Source: Pseudomonas sp. 30_B | GTDB lineage: Bacteria; Pseudomonadota; Gammaproteobacteria; Pseudomonadales; Pseudomonadaceae | DNA length: 64,000 nucleotides | Direction of reading: 5' to 3' | Assembly (NCBI RefSeq): GCF_017491605.1 | Contig: NZ_JAFGYY010000012.1 | Span: forward strand, 134,934 to 198,933 | In this document: positions 26,470 to 36,293 of the stretch, piece by piece | Position numbering within the stretch: position 1 is the stretch's first letter | How the letters are laid out: the number at the start of each line of letters is the position of its first letter | Position numbers and translations under genes: made by a program | The notes under the pieces: generated by a model | Seen by the model: only the letters and a program-made list of their open reading frames with translations | Database searches by the model: none | Told to the model about the DNA's origin: nothing

Positions 26470-28113
26470 ATGCGTTACGGGATGTTGCTGTGGTGTGCGC
26501 TGGTGTTCTGGCCACTGGCGGGTTTTGCCGATCCGGCGGGCAGCGATATTGCCGTGGTGGCACCTGACGCGGCGCCTGACGCGGTGCCGGCCGAGCTGCG
26601 GATCGAGAACCGCACGGTCATGACTTTCCGGGGCAACCTGCTGGGCGAAACCCCGGAGCTGCGCGTACGCCGGGCCAAGGCGGCCATCGAGGACGCCCTG
26701 CAGGGCGCCGGCGAGCTCGCGGTGAGCGTCGACCCGATCCAGAGCAGTTACATCGTGCTGCTGGGATACAGCCGCGCCTTCATCGTCACTCCGCAGGATG
26801 TCGACCCGCCGGGCAGCTCGGTGCGCGTCGCGGCGGAGCAGGCGGCCGACAACCTGCGCCGCGTGGTGACCGAGAGCGGTCAGGCGCGCAACCTGCGCTT
26901 CCTGCTGATGGCACTGGGCTATTCGGCGCTGGCCACCGTGATCTATTTCTTGCTGCTGCGCGGCGTCAGCCTGGGGCGGCGTCGCTTGTTCGAACGCATG
27001 CCGCGCCTGATGAGCCAGCACAAGCAGTGGTTCAGGATGGGCAACACGACGCTGCTCGACGTGCAGTACCTCTATTACCTGTTCGGCCGGCTGGTCTGGC
27101 TGCTCTACTGGGTGGTGGTGTTCCTGTTCAGCTACCAGTGGCTGAGCTTCGTGCTGTCGCAGTTCCCCTACACCCGGCCGTGGGGCGAGAGCCTCAACGT
27201 GCACCTGATCGACCTGGCGCGCTACCTGCTCAACGGCGTGCTCGACGCCTTGCCGGGGCTGGCGGTGGCGCTGTGCATCGTGCTGATCGCGCGAGGGGTC
27301 AGCAGCTTTTCCCGGCGCCTGCTGCAGCGCCTGGCGCGCCCCGGCACCCTGGGCTGGCTGACCGAGGAAACGCTGCAGCCGACCACCCGGCTGACCTCCC
27401 TGGCGATCTGGCTGTTCGCCCTGGTGATGGCCTATCCGTATCTGCCGGGCTCGGGTACGGAGGCCTTCAAGGGCGTCTCGGTGCTGATCGGCCTGATGAT
27501 CTCCCTCGGCGCCTCCAGCGTGGTCGGCCAGGCCGCCGCCGGACTGATCCTCACCTATTCGCGGACCCTGCGCGCCGGGGAGTTCGTGCGGGTCGGCGAG
27601 CATGAGGGCACGGTGACCGAGGTCGGCATGTTCAACACCACCATCCGTACCGGCCTGGGCGAGGTGCTGACGCTGCCCAACTCGATGATCACCGGTTCGG
27701 TGACCAAGAACTACTCGCGCATCGTCCAGGGCCAGGGCTATGTGGTGGATACCGTGGTGACCATCGGCTACGACACGCCCTGGCGCCAGGTGGAGGCCAT
27801 GCTGATCGAGGCGGCGCGGCGCACCGAGGGCATCCTCGACAAGCCGGCGCCCGCCGTGTTCCAGACCGCGCTGTCGGACTTCTACCCCGAATACCGCCTG
27901 GTGGCCCAGGCCATTCCCAGCGAGCCGCGGCCGCGCGCCGAGCTGCTGAGCGTGCTGCACGCCAATATCCAGGATGTGTTCAACGAGTACGGCGTGCAGA
28001 TCATGTCGCCGCACTACCTGGGCGATCCGAACCATCCCAAATGGGTGCCGAGGGACCAGTGGTACAGCGCCCCAGCTCGCCCGCCGGGCGGCGATGTGTC
28101 GCGAAATGAATAA
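26470..28113 (+). CDS. MscS-family mechanosensitive channel with periplasmic N-terminus
   Basis: A 547-residue inner-membrane protein. The N-terminus is a signal peptide (MRYGMLLWCALVFWPLAGFA) followed by a roughly 130-residue periplasmic domain, then about five membrane segments. The MscS pore helix and beta domain are clear: LMISLGASSVVGQAAAGLIL, then RAGEFVRVGEHEGTVTEVGM, and TLPNSMITGSVTKNYSR. It probably releases solutes on hypo-osmotic shock. ATG 26470 has AGGGGAGAG upstream; an in-frame ATG 28 codons earlier would mask the signal peptide. Confidence 0.9.
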   Translation: MRYGMLLWCALVFWPLAGFADPAGSDIAVVAPDAAPDAVPAELRIENRTVMTFRGNLLGETPELRVRRAKAAIEDALQGAGELAVSVDPIQSSYIVLLGYSRAFIVTPQDVDPPGSSVRVAAEQAADNLRRVVTESGQARNLRFLLMALGYSALATVIYFLLLRGVSLGRRRLFERMPRLMSQHKQWFRMGNTTLLDVQYLYYLFGRLVWLLYWVVVFLFSYQWLSFVLSQFPYTRPWGESLNVHLIDLARYLLNGVLDALPGLAVALCIVLIARGVSSFSRRLLQRLARPGTLGWLTEETLQPTTRLTSLAIWLFALVMAYPYLPGSGTEAFKGVSVLIGLMISLGASSVVGQAAAGLILTYSRTLRAGEFVRVGEHEGTVTEVGMFNTTIRTGLGEVLTLPNSMITGSVTKNYSRIVQGQGYVVDTVVTIGYDTPWRQVEAMLIEAARRTEGILDKPAPAVFQTALSDFYPEYRLVAQAIPSEPRPRAELLSVLHANIQDVFNEYGVQIMSPHYLGDPNHPKWVPRDQWYSAPARPPGGDVSRNE

Positions 28114-28127
28114 GGGCGACCGCTCAT

Positions 28128-28418
28128 TCAATCGATGTTGCGGCTCTCGAACTCAAGGCCCAGCGCCAGATCGCCGCAGCCGAGCCGGCTGAGCCATTGC
28201 TGGGCCTTTGCGCCGGACAGGTGCGCTTCCAGCTCGGCTCGGCTCGCCCAGCAGGTCTGCAGCTGCCAATGGGTGGCATCCAGCGGCGTCAACTCGCCGG
28301 ACTGGCAGCCGGGTTGCAGGCGGACCTGCTCCAGTAGTTCGCCGAGGTAGTCACCCAGCGCGGTGGCCTGGCCGGGGAACGCCTGGACGCGGACGGTGGC
28401 AATGGCGGACGGGGACAT
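28128..28418 (-). CDS. Small antibiotic-biosynthesis-monooxygenase-fold protein
   Basis: A 96-residue ferredoxin-like alpha/beta protein of the ABM family (IATVRVQAFPGQATALGDYL...LEQVRLQPGCQSGELTP). Members are small dimers with monooxygenase or heme/quinone-related roles; function here is unknown. ATG 28418 has AGGAG 9 bp upstream, so the longer frame from 28454 is rejected. It is convergent with the mscS-like gene, 14 bp apart. Confidence 0.75.
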   Translation of the reverse strand: MSPSAIATVRVQAFPGQATALGDYLGELLEQVRLQPGCQSGELTPLDATHWQLQTCWASRAELEAHLSGAKAQQWLSRLGCGDLALGLEFESRNID

Positions 28419-29001
28419 GGCGGGGCTCCTTTCTGCGGACTGGTCAGGCGCCATTGGGCGCGGGCAGCGGTTGGCCGGTAAAGGCCGGAACCGGCTTTCA
28501 AAACCGATGCTGGAAGGTTAAGCGCGCCGCTCCTGAGCTTGAACCGCCAATTCCCCGGAAAAGCACCAGGCCAATCCATTCGCTTCATGCAGGAGTCCCC
28601 GTAGGAGCGGACTCCGTCCGCGATGCTTTTCGATTGAATCGTCACGCTGGTGCGGCTGGTGACATTGATCGCGGACAGAGTCCGCTCCTACAGGGAAACT
28701 CGTGCGCTCGGGTCGGCCCTCACCCTAACCCTGGCTGCGCGCCCCGCTCAAGGGGAGAGGGGACCATTCGGTGCAGGAGGAAATCTCGCTCTCAGCCGGC
28801 ACGGACATCTCCCTCTCCCTCCGGGAGACGACTGCATGGATGCAGGAGGTAGAGCGACGCAGGATGCCAAAGCCGAGGGCTGGGGTGAGGGGAAGTGCAG
28901 GCACGGAAGGCAGATGTAGGGCGCATAACGCCTCGGGCGTTATCCGCCGTCGTGGCGGATGACCCGTTCCGGGTTATGCGCCCTACAACGAGCGCGCCAG
29001 A
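28419..29001. repeat. Repeat-rich gap: inverted REP pair, CTCTCCC-type repeats, large hairpin
   Basis: No gene is supported in these 583 bp. An inverted pair with core GTAGGAGCGGACTCCGTCCG lies at 28611-28633 and 28669-28692. A CCCTCACCCTAACCC...GGGGAGAGGGG element lies at about 28718-28764, with related sequence (CTCCCTCTCCCTCCGGGAGA ... GGCTGGGGTGAGGGGA) to 28892. A long imperfect hairpin from TAGGGCGCATAAC to GTTATGCGCCCTA occupies 28917-28986, next to the mocR-type stop codon. Confidence 0.75.
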
Positions 29002-30435
29002 TCAGCCCAACTGCTGCAACAGGTCCCGCACCTTGTCCAGCGCCGGGTCGATGTCCAGCGTGTCGATGGCGCCAAAGCCCAGCACCAGCCCGTCGCGCGC
29101 CGGCTCCCGGTCGTAGAAGGGCGCCAGGCCATAGAGACCGACCTCGACCTTGCGCGCCAGCTCCATCAGCAGCGGCACGTTGGTCGGCTGGCGCAGCAGC
29201 GCGGTGAGGTGGAAACCGGCCACCGTGGGCACCGGCTCCAGCCAGGGCGAGAGGTCGCCCTCCAGCCGGGTGAGGATGCGCTCGCGGCGGCCGGCGTAGA
29301 TGCCGTGGCAGCGGCGGATGTGCTTGAGCAGGTAGCCCTCGGCCATGAACTTGGCCAGCGCCCATTGCGGCAGGGTGGAACTGTGCCAGTCGCACAGCTG
29401 GCGGGCGCGGATCACCGCCGGGAACAGCGAGGGCGGCAGGATCAGGTAGCCCAGGCGCAGCTCCGGCAGCAGTACCTTGGAGAAGGTGCCGATATAGGCC
29501 ACCACGCCGTGGCGGTCGAGGCTCTGCAGGGCGTCGGTGGGGCGCCCTTCGTAGCGAAACTCGCTGTCGTAGTCGTCCTCGATCACCAGTGCGCCCAGCT
29601 CCACCGCCCGCGCCAGCAGCGCCTCGCGGCGCGCCGGGCTCATCGGCATGCCCAGCGGGAACTGGTGCGAGGGTGTGGTGTAGATCATTCGCGTGCCGTC
29701 GGGAATGCGCTCCACCTGCATGCCTTCGGCGTCCACCGGCACGCTCACCACCTCGGCGCCGAGCATGCGGAACAGCAGCCGCGCCGGCGGGTAGCCGGGG
29801 TCTTCCATGGCGACCTTCTCGCCCGGGCGCAGCATCACCCGCGCCAGCAGGTCCAGCGCCTGCTGCGCACCGTTGCAGACCATCACGTCGTCCAGCTGGC
29901 AGTTCACCCCGCGTGCATAGGCAATGTGCCGGGCAATGCCGTCACGCAGCGGCGCGATGCCTTCGGAGCGGCTGTAGTGCCCGCGCGGCGTGTTCATCTG
30001 GCGAATCGCGTAATTCACGCAGCGCCGCCATTCCTCCAGGGGAAACTGCAGCTGGGTGGTGGCGCCGCCGATGAAGTCGGCCCTGGCCGTGCCTGCGTGG
30101 CCGGGGTGGCTGAGGCGCGGGTCGAGGCTGGCCCAGTGATCGATGTTGGCCTGGCTTGCGAAGCGGAAATTCGCCTGGCGTCGTTCGTTGTGGGGTACCC
30201 GCGCGTTGACGAAGGTGCCGCTGCCGACCTTGCCCACCAGTACGCCCTCGTAGGTGAGCTGCGCGTAGGTGTCGGAAATGGTCTTGCGCGAGATACCCAG
30301 CTGCTCGGCCAGCAGGCGGCTGGGCGGCAGCCGGGTGCCGGCGGCGAGGCGCCCGGAATCGATGGCTTCGCGCAGCTGGCGATAGAGTTGCCCGGCCAGG
30401 TCTTTCTGGCCGTGGATGATCAGGTGAAGCTCCAA
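29002..30435 (-). CDS. MocR-type regulator (GntR HTH fused to class-I aminotransferase)
   Basis: A 477-residue MocR/PdxR-like protein. The N-terminal GntR winged helix shows GQLYRQLREAIDSGRL, RLPPSRLLAEQLGISRKTI and YEGVLVGKVGSGTFV. The C-terminal half is a fold-type-I PLP domain with the NGAQQALDLL segment, DDYDSEF (cofactor Asp) and the PLP lysine in FSKVLLPELRLGY. TTG 30435 is chosen because it gives the usual family length and a GGAG lies upstream; an in-frame ATG at 30570 would add 45 residues of unusual composition. It is divergent from the AhpD-like gene, its likely target. Confidence 0.85.
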   Translation of the reverse strand: MELHLIIHGQKDLAGQLYRQLREAIDSGRLAAGTRLPPSRLLAEQLGISRKTISDTYAQLTYEGVLVGKVGSGTFVNARVPHNERRQANFRFASQANIDHWASLDPRLSHPGHAGTARADFIGGATTQLQFPLEEWRRCVNYAIRQMNTPRGHYSRSEGIAPLRDGIARHIAYARGVNCQLDDVMVCNGAQQALDLLARVMLRPGEKVAMEDPGYPPARLLFRMLGAEVVSVPVDAEGMQVERIPDGTRMIYTTPSHQFPLGMPMSPARREALLARAVELGALVIEDDYDSEFRYEGRPTDALQSLDRHGVVAYIGTFSKVLLPELRLGYLILPPSLFPAVIRARQLCDWHSSTLPQWALAKFMAEGYLLKHIRRCHGIYAGRRERILTRLEGDLSPWLEPVPTVAGFHLTALLRQPTNVPLLMELARKVEVGLYGLAPFYDREPARDGLVLGFGAIDTLDIDPALDKVRDLLQQLG

Positions 30436-30585
30436 AGCTGGCTCCGGCAGGCGTGGCAGAGCTGGAAGAGTAGCGCCGGGCGGATTGGCCGGTGAAGTTG
30501 CGTGGTGAATTTCCCGCGAATTGGCCACCGCTGCCGCGTCCGGCGCCCCGCACAATGCGATTGTGCCCATCCCGAGGAAAGCACC

Positions 30586-31026
30586 ATGCAGCCGCGCCTG
30601 GACTATTACACCGCATCCCCCGAGGCCCTGAAGGCGGTACTGGCCCTGGAGGCGGCGATCTTCGAATTGTCCGTCGAGCGACCCCTGCTGGAGCTGGTGC
30701 GCCTGCGCGTCTCGCAGGTGAACAACTGCGCCTTCTGCGCCGACATGCACGCGATGGAAGCCCGGCGCGCCGGGGAGACGGAGCGGCGGCTGTTCGCCGT
30801 CAGCGTCTGGCGCGAATCACCGTTCTTCACCGAGCGCGAGCGGGCGGCGCTGGACTGGTGCGAGGCGGTGACGCTGCTGTCAGAGTCGAAGGTGCCGGAG
30901 GCGGTGTTCCAACAGGCGCGGGAGCAGTTCAGCGAACGCGAGCTGGTGGACCTTACGGTGGCGATCGGGGCGATCAATGTGTGGAATCGGCTGGGCGTGT
31001 CGTTCCGCCAGTTGCCGCCGGTCTGA
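30586..31026 (+). CDS. AhpD-like carboxymuconolactone decarboxylase-family protein
   Basis: A 146-residue alkylhydroperoxidase-like protein. The redox motif C-A-F-C-A-D-M-H sits inside the LVRLRVSQVNNC helix, as in AhpD and the CMD family, so peroxidase or other thiol chemistry is plausible. GAGGAA lies 10 bp before the ATG. It is divergent from the MocR-type gene with about 150 bp between starts. Confidence 0.87.
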   Translation: MQPRLDYYTASPEALKAVLALEAAIFELSVERPLLELVRLRVSQVNNCAFCADMHAMEARRAGETERRLFAVSVWRESPFFTERERAALDWCEAVTLLSESKVPEAVFQQAREQFSERELVDLTVAIGAINVWNRLGVSFRQLPPV

Positions 31027-31232
31027 GGTTCTTGTAGGGCTGGGGGCGCGTGCGAACCGGCCAGCACCAATGTGGCCGGGAAATTGTTCGCGAGCAAGCT
31101 CGCTCCTACGAAAAGCCACTGGCGCAAACCGCCAGCCGGGAGCGCTGGGTTCCTCTGTAGGAGCGAGCTTGCTCGCGAACCGCCTCAGCGACATGGCTAC
31201 CCATTAATTCGTTCCAGAGCAAAACCCAGCTC
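31027..31232. repeat. REP inverted pair between AhpD-like and MFS genes
   Basis: Two REP units in opposite orientation at 31086-31109 (GTTCGCGAGCAAGCTCGCTC) and 31157-31180 (GTAGGAGCGAGCTTGCTCGC) form a typical BIME-like pair between two convergent genes. Confidence 0.85.
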
Positions 31233-32387
31233 CTACAAGGGTTGCGCCACGGCGGGCCGCCGCAACGGCAGGCAGCACAACGCCCCGACCAGCAAGGCCC
31301 CGGCGGCGGCGCCCAGTGCCGGGACGAAGCTGCCGGTCAGCCCGCGCAGGCCGCTGGCCACCAGTGGCCCGACGATCTGCCCGACGCCATACAGCGCCGT
31401 CATCGCCGCCAGCATGTTGAAGCGCACTCGGCCGGCCACTGCACGCGCTGCCGGCATGGCAATGGTCACGGTGCCCATGAAGCTGCCGCCGACCAGCACC
31501 GCGCTGCCCAGATAGAGGAAGGCCGACTCGCCCAGCGCCGGCAGCATCACGCCCACCGCCTGTACCAGCAGGTTCAGCGCCAGTGCCCGTCGGCTGCCCA
31601 GGCGCAGGTGCAGGCGGTGCCAGAGAAAGCACGACGGCGCCGCGCCCAGACCGAAGGCCGCCCACACCTGCAACGGGTCGATGGCGCCCAGGCCGCTCTT
31701 CATCAGCAGCGGCAGGTAGGTGGCGGTGATGATGTAGCCGAACCCCGCGAGCCCGTAGACCAGCAGGATGATCGGCGCGGAGAACTGTGGCGCCTGGCCT
31801 GCATGGGGCGCCGCCTGCTGCGCGGTGGATGGCCCCGATTGCCGGAGCGCCGGCGCGGCCAGCAGCGCCAGCACCAATCCGGCCAGCGCCAGCACGCACC
31901 AGATCGCCGCGCTGCCCAGGCCGAAGGCGTTGCCGGCGACGATCAGCTCCGCCGAAACGAGGATGCCGATACCGACGCCGGCGAACATCATCGGCGCCCC
32001 CTGGCTTTCGCCCATGCATTGCAGCAGCCACTGCGCCGCGCCCACCAGCGCCATGGCACTGAGCACGCCGGCCAGCAGGCGCACGCCGATGGCGAACCCG
32101 GTTGGCGCCGGGATGGCCATGGCGGCCAGGGCAATCAGCGTACCGGCCAGGGCGATCGCACTGATGCGTGCGGCATGGCGTTCATGGCTGCGCGCCAGCA
32201 GCAGCGCGCCGAGCAGGTAGCCGGTGTAGTTGGCCGAGGCGGCCAGGGAACCGCCGCTGACGCTGAGCAGGCCGTCGCGCACCATCAGCGGATACAGGCC
32301 GGTGAAGGCGAAGCGACCAAAGCCCATGCCCACGGCGAGGATCAGCGCGGCGGAGAAGGCGGCAGGCAGGCGTCGCGAGGGCTTCAC
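31233..32387 (-). CDS. YbfB/YjiJ-like MFS transporter
   Basis: A 384-residue permease with about 12 hydrophobic segments. The first, [20 protein letters not shown], with the following [20 protein letters not shown], is typical of the YbfB/YjiJ family. The start is GTG 32387 with GGAGG 7 bp upstream, and it overlaps the LysR stop by 4 bp (GTGA), so the two are co-translated. The substrate is unknown. Confidence 0.87.
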   Translation of the reverse strand: MKPSRRLPAAFSAALILAVGMGFGRFAFTGLYPLMVRDGLLSVSGGSLAASANYTGYLLGALLLARSHERHAARISAIALAGTLIALAAMAIPAPTGFAIGVRLLAGVLSAMALVGAAQWLLQCMGESQGAPMMFAGVGIGILVSAELIVAGNAFGLGSAAIWCVLALAGLVLALLAAPALRQSGPSTAQQAAPHAGQAPQFSAPIILLVYGLAGFGYIITATYLPLLMKSGLGAIDPLQVWAAFGLGAAPSCFLWHRLHLRLGSRRALALNLLVQAVGVMLPALGESAFLYLGSAVLVGGSFMGTVTIAMPAARAVAGRVRFNMLAAMTALYGVGQIVGPLVASGLRGLTGSFVPALGAAAGALLVGALCCLPLRRPAVAQPL

Positions 32388-33256
32388 GGACGGGCCTCCA
32401 GGGTTTCCCGCCAGCGCTGGAAGGCACCGGTGGCATAGCCGTCGCGCCAGATCAGCAGGGTGTCGACTTCCATCAGCGGGACGACCTGCAGGTCCGGCAT
32501 CTCCCGTTGCAGTTCCAGCACCGAACGCGGCAGCACGCCGAAGCAGGAGCCGGCGTTCACGCAGGCGAGGATGCCGTGGTAGGAGCCGACTTCCTGCACG
32601 GCGAGCGATGCGCCCTTCAACCAGCGTTCCAGCAGCTGGCGGTAAGTGCAGCCGCGGGCGAAGCCCACCAGGGTGCGGATCTGCACATCCTCGGGGCGGG
32701 TTACCGGCGGGTGGTCGCCGGGCAGCACCAGCAGCAACTCCTCGCGGAATACCGGTTCGGCGCACAGGCCGCGCTCCAGCAGCGATTCGAAGCCGGGCTC
32801 GGCATGCAGGATGTCCGGGTGGGAGATCAGCGCGCAGTCCAGCCGACGCTCCAGCACCTCATTGATCAGTTTCTGGCTGTGCCCGGTAGTGACGTGCAGT
32901 TCCACCTCCGGGTAAGCGCGATGAAAGCGCGCGAGGATTTCCGGCAACCGGCTCGCCGCGGCGGCTTCCATGCTGCCCAGGCGCAGGCTGCCGGTGGCGC
33001 TCTGCGGGTGCAGCGACTGGCGTGCCTCGTTGGCGAGGGCCAGCAGCTGTTCGGCATAGCGGAGGAATTCGCGGCCCTGGTCGGTCAGCGTCATGCGTTT
33101 GCCGTCACGCAGGAACAGCGCCGCGCCGAGGTCCTCTTCGAGCTGGCGGATGCGCGTGGTGACGTTGGACTGCACCCGTTGAAGGCGAGCGGCGGCACGG
33201 GTGACGCTCTGTTCCTCGGCCACGCAGCGGAAGATTTCCAGACTGGAGAGATCCAT
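32384..33256 (-). CDS. LysR-family regulator
   Basis: A 290-residue LysR protein: the N-terminal helix-turn-helix is [30 protein letters not shown], followed by a linker helix and the periplasmic-binding-protein-like effector domain (100-290). It is the first gene of a unit with the MFS transporter and is divergent from the nitronate monooxygenase-like gene. The 98-bp gap contains GAGAA-N16-TTCTC (33272-33297), a possible LysR operator. Likely targets are one or both neighbours. Confidence 0.88.
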   Translation of the reverse strand: MDLSSLEIFRCVAEEQSVTRAAARLQRVQSNVTTRIRQLEEDLGAALFLRDGKRMTLTDQGREFLRYAEQLLALANEARQSLHPQSATGSLRLGSMEAAAASRLPEILARFHRAYPEVELHVTTGHSQKLINEVLERRLDCALISHPDILHAEPGFESLLERGLCAEPVFREELLLVLPGDHPPVTRPEDVQIRTLVGFARGCTYRQLLERWLKGASLAVQEVGSYHGILACVNAGSCFGVLPRSVLELQREMPDLQVVPLMEVDTLLIWRDGYATGAFQRWRETLEARP

Positions 33257-33354
33257 GATTAATCTTCAATAGAGAACGTGTTGCGGCAAATATTCTCTTC
33301 ATGAGATGGTAAGTCAAGCGGCGATACCGCCGGATCGACGACGAGGACTCCGTC

Positions 33355-34407
33355 ATGCCCATCACCGAACTGCTCGGCATCCAGCACCCCATCATCCAGG
33401 CACCCATGGTCGGCGTGTCCACGCCGGCGCTGGCGGCGGCGGTGTCCAATGCCGGTGGCCTTGGTTCCATCGGCCTTGGCGCGAGCAATGCCACGCAGGC
33501 CCGCACGCTGCTGGAGCAGACCCGTGCGCTCACCGACGGGCCGCTGAACCTCAACCTGTTCTGCCATCGCCCGGCGCAGGCGGATGCCGAGCGCGAAGCG
33601 GCCTGGCTGGAGCACCTGCGCCCGTTGTTCGCCGAGTTCGATGCGCAGCCGCCAGCGAAGATCACCGAGATCTACCGCAGCTTCCTGGCCGATCCCGAGA
33701 TGCTGGAATTCCTGATCGAAGCGCGCCCGGCGGTGGTCAGTTTCCACTTCGGCCTGCCGCCGCAGGCGTGGATCGACCGCCTCAAGACCGCCGGCATCCG
33801 TCTGCTGGCAACCGCCACCTGCCTGGACGAAGGCCGCGCCATCGAGGCGGCGGGTATCGATGCCATCGTTGCGCAAGGCTACGAAGCCGGCGGCCACCGT
33901 GGCGTGTTCGAGCCGGAGAAGGACGCGCGCATCGGCACCTTCGCTCTGGTCCGCACGCTGGTGAAGGGGGCTGGGCTGCCGGTGATCGCGGCGGGCGGGA
34001 TCATGGATGGGCAGGGCATGCGCGCGATGTTCGAACTGGGCGCGCAGGCGGTGCAGATGGGCACGGCGTTCATCTCCGCCGACGAATCCTCGGCCAATGC
34101 CGCATTCAAGGCGGCGCTGCGTGGCGAGCGGGGCGAACGCACCGAGGTGACGGCGGCGATTTCCGGCCGCGCCGCGCGGGGCATGGTCAACCGGCTGTTC
34201 ACCGACGTCGGGCGCGCGGATGCGCCAGCGTTGCCCGACTATCCCATCACCTACGACGCGGCCAAGGCGCTGACCGCCGCGGCTACCGCCAAGGGCAATA
34301 CCGACTTCGCCGTGCAGTGGGCTGGGCAGGGCGCGCCGCTGTCGCGGGAGATGCCGGCGGCGGAGCTGCTGGAAACCCTCATGGCCGAGTTCCGCTCGGG
34401 TCTGTAG
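33355..34407 (+). CDS. Nitronate monooxygenase-like FMN protein
   Basis: A 350-residue FMN TIM-barrel protein of the 2-nitropropane dioxygenase/nitronate monooxygenase class. Marks are [14 protein letters not shown] at the N-terminus, the catalytic-loop [20 protein letters not shown] and [12 protein letters not shown] for phosphate binding. It would oxidise propionate-3-nitronate or alkyl nitronates, though several relatives are plain NADH:quinone reductases. GAGGA precedes the ATG. The stop codon TAG is part of the downstream REP unit. Confidence 0.88.
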   Translation: MPITELLGIQHPIIQAPMVGVSTPALAAAVSNAGGLGSIGLGASNATQARTLLEQTRALTDGPLNLNLFCHRPAQADAEREAAWLEHLRPLFAEFDAQPPAKITEIYRSFLADPEMLEFLIEARPAVVSFHFGLPPQAWIDRLKTAGIRLLATATCLDEGRAIEAAGIDAIVAQGYEAGGHRGVFEPEKDARIGTFALVRTLVKGAGLPVIAAGGIMDGQGMRAMFELGAQAVQMGTAFISADESSANAAFKAALRGERGERTEVTAAISGRAARGMVNRLFTDVGRADAPALPDYPITYDAAKALTAAATAKGNTDFAVQWAGQGAPLSREMPAAELLETLMAEFRSGL

Positions 34408-34480
34408 GAGCGAGCTTGCTCGCGAACCACCTGACGCCGGCGCCATCGGGGAGCCTGTTCGCGAGCAAGCTCGCTCCGAC
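34404..34480. repeat. REP inverted pair overlapping a stop codon
   Basis: Units at 34404-34427 and 34457-34480 face each other. The first contains the TAG stop (34405-34407) of the upstream gene. The pair lies between two convergent genes. Confidence 0.88.
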
Positions 34481-34507
34481 AAGAAGTGCCGGCTCCGAGC
34501 GCATGGT

Positions 34508-35401
34508 TCACTGGGCGCCGACGGCGGCCGTGGGCTTCGCTCGAGGCCGCCAGAGTTCGGCCAGCAGCACCCCGCCGAGCGTCAGTGCGCCGCCGACCAG
34601 GTGATAGCCGGTCAGCCGTTCGCCCAGTACCACGGCGGCGATGGCGGCGGTCAGCACCGGCAGCAGGTTGAAGAACAGCGACATGCGGCTCGGCCCCATG
34701 CGCGCCACGCCTTGCATCCACGCCAGCGCACCGACGATGGAGGCGAACAGGGCTGCATAGAGCACCAGCGGCAGGTTGGCGGCGCTCAGCCCCATGTGTG
34801 GCGAGGCCAGGTACAGCGGCAGCAGCGCGAGGATCGCCACGAGCACCTGCAGGTAGAGCATCACCAGCGGCGGCAGGCGCAGGTTCCACTTCTTCAGCAG
34901 CACGCCATACACCCCATAGGCGAGGGTGGCGACGATCATCATGCCGTCGCCCAGGTTCACGCCATGGCTGAGCAACTGGTGCGGGTTGCCCTGGGTGATC
35001 ACCAGCAGCACGCCGCTCAGCGACACCAGTGCGCCGAGCAGGGCCGCGACACTCATCCGGTGGCCCAGCAGGGTCGACGCCAACGCGAGGGACATCAGCG
35101 GCATCAGCGAGAGGATGATGCCCATGTTGGTGGCCGAGGTCAGCGCGGCGGCGTAATAGGCCAGGCACTGGTAGACGGCCATGCCGAGCAGGCCGAGGGT
35201 GACGATCTTGCCGAGGTTGGCGCGGATCACCGGCCAGTGGGCGAGGGTGGCGCGCAGCAGGAAGGGTGTCAGCAGCAGGCCGGCCAGCAGCCAGCGGAAG
35301 AAACCGATCTCCGCCGGGGCGATCTGCCCCACGGCGAGCTTGTTGACGACGGTGTTGCCGGACCAGATGACCACGGCCAGCAGGGGGAACAGGTAATTCA
35401 T
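34508..35401 (-). CDS. EamA/DMT-family exporter
   Basis: A 297-residue membrane protein with ten hydrophobic segments in two EamA repeats (FPLLAVVIWSGNTVVNKLAV starts the first; GDGMMIVATLAYGVYGVLLK starts the second). These carriers export amino acids, metabolites or drugs. ATG 35401 has GGAAG upstream. It is divergent from an AraC regulator, the common arrangement for inducible exporters. Confidence 0.88.
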   Translation of the reverse strand: MNYLFPLLAVVIWSGNTVVNKLAVGQIAPAEIGFFRWLLAGLLLTPFLLRATLAHWPVIRANLGKIVTLGLLGMAVYQCLAYYAAALTSATNMGIILSLMPLMSLALASTLLGHRMSVAALLGALVSLSGVLLVITQGNPHQLLSHGVNLGDGMMIVATLAYGVYGVLLKKWNLRLPPLVMLYLQVLVAILALLPLYLASPHMGLSAANLPLVLYAALFASIVGALAWMQGVARMGPSRMSLFFNLLPVLTAAIAAVVLGERLTGYHLVGGALTLGGVLLAELWRPRAKPTAAVGAQ

Positions 35402-35442
35402 GGTGGAACGCTTCCGGGGATAACGGTGCGTATTGTCGGCCC

Positions 35443-35495
35443 GTCCGAATCGAGACGTATAATGAAATCCGGACAATCCACCCCGGCATTCGGAC
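35443..35495. promoter_or_regulatory. Candidate operator and promoter between EamA and AraC genes
   Basis: An 8-bp inverted repeat GTCCGAAT (35443-35450) / ATTCGGAC (35488-35495) flanks a perfect TATAAT (35458-35463) that points toward the AraC gene. TTGTCG at 35433-35438 could be its -35. The right arm touches the AraC start codon. Confidence 0.5.
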
Positions 35496-36293
35496 ATGAC
35501 CCGCGCCACGGCACTTTTCCCGCCCGCTTTCGACGCCTTGCCGTCGGACATCTACTTCCGCTACGACGAGTTCGACGCCGGCAGCCACTCGCCCAGCCAT
35601 CGCCACGCCTGGGGCCAGCTCAACTACGCCTCCCACGGGGTGATGGAGCTGGAGGTGGACGGCCAGCGTTTTCTCTCGCCGCCGCAGTACGCCGTGTGGG
35701 TGCCGCCGGGACGGGAGCACAGCTGCTACAACCGCCAGGCCATTGTCTACCGGTCGCTCTATGTGTCCGCCGAGCTGTCGCGCAAGCTGCCGACCGCGCC
35801 CTGCACCCTGGCGATCAGCGACATCCTCAAGGCTATCCTTTCCGACTTCGCCGCCCGTGAGGTGAACGTCCCGCAAAGCGATGCGGACCGGCGCCTGGCC
35901 GACGTGGTGATCGACCAGTTGCAGGCTGCGCAGCCCCACGACGATTACCTGCCATACGCCAGCGGCGGCTCACTGGGCGAAGTGCTGGCCGCGCTGCAGG
36001 CCGTGCCCGGCGACAACCGCACCCTTGCCCAGTGGGCTGAGCGCGTGCACAGCACCGAGCGCACCCTGGCGCGGGCCTGCCAGCGGGAGTTGGGAATGTC
36101 GTTCGGGGAATGGCGCCAGCGTTTGCGATTTCTCGCCGCCATCGAGGCGCTGGGATCGGGGGAAGGGGTGCAGCAGATCGCCTTCAACCTGGGCTACAGC
36201 AGCCCGTCGGCGTTCATCGCGATGTTCCGCCGGCTCTCGGGTACCACGCCAGAGCAGTACCGCGCCACCTTCCGCGCGCTGGAGCAGGCGTGA
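35496..36293 (+). CDS. AraC-family regulator with cupin sensor
   Basis: A 265-residue regulator with an N-terminal cupin-like domain (SPSHRHAWGQLNYASHGVME, 30-55) and two C-terminal AraC helix-turn-helix motifs (NRTLAQWAERVHSTERTLAR, then VQQIAFNLGYSSPSAFIAMF). The layout, with an EamA exporter next door, resembles NimR-type regulators of exporters. No SD is obvious, and the short leader behind the TATAAT suggests weak translation. Confidence 0.88.
   Translation: MTRATALFPPAFDALPSDIYFRYDEFDAGSHSPSHRHAWGQLNYASHGVMELEVDGQRFLSPPQYAVWVPPGREHSCYNRQAIVYRSLYVSAELSRKLPTAPCTLAISDILKAILSDFAAREVNVPQSDADRRLADVVIDQLQAAQPHDDYLPYASGGSLGEVLAALQAVPGDNRTLAQWAERVHSTERTLARACQRELGMSFGEWRQRLRFLAAIEALGSGEGVQQIAFNLGYSSPSAFIAMFRRLSGTTPEQYRATFRALEQA

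Noticed and set aside
31086-31180. CRISPR-like spacing of REP units
   Set aside because: Repeats alternate in orientation as isolated pairs, without regular spacers or cas genes.
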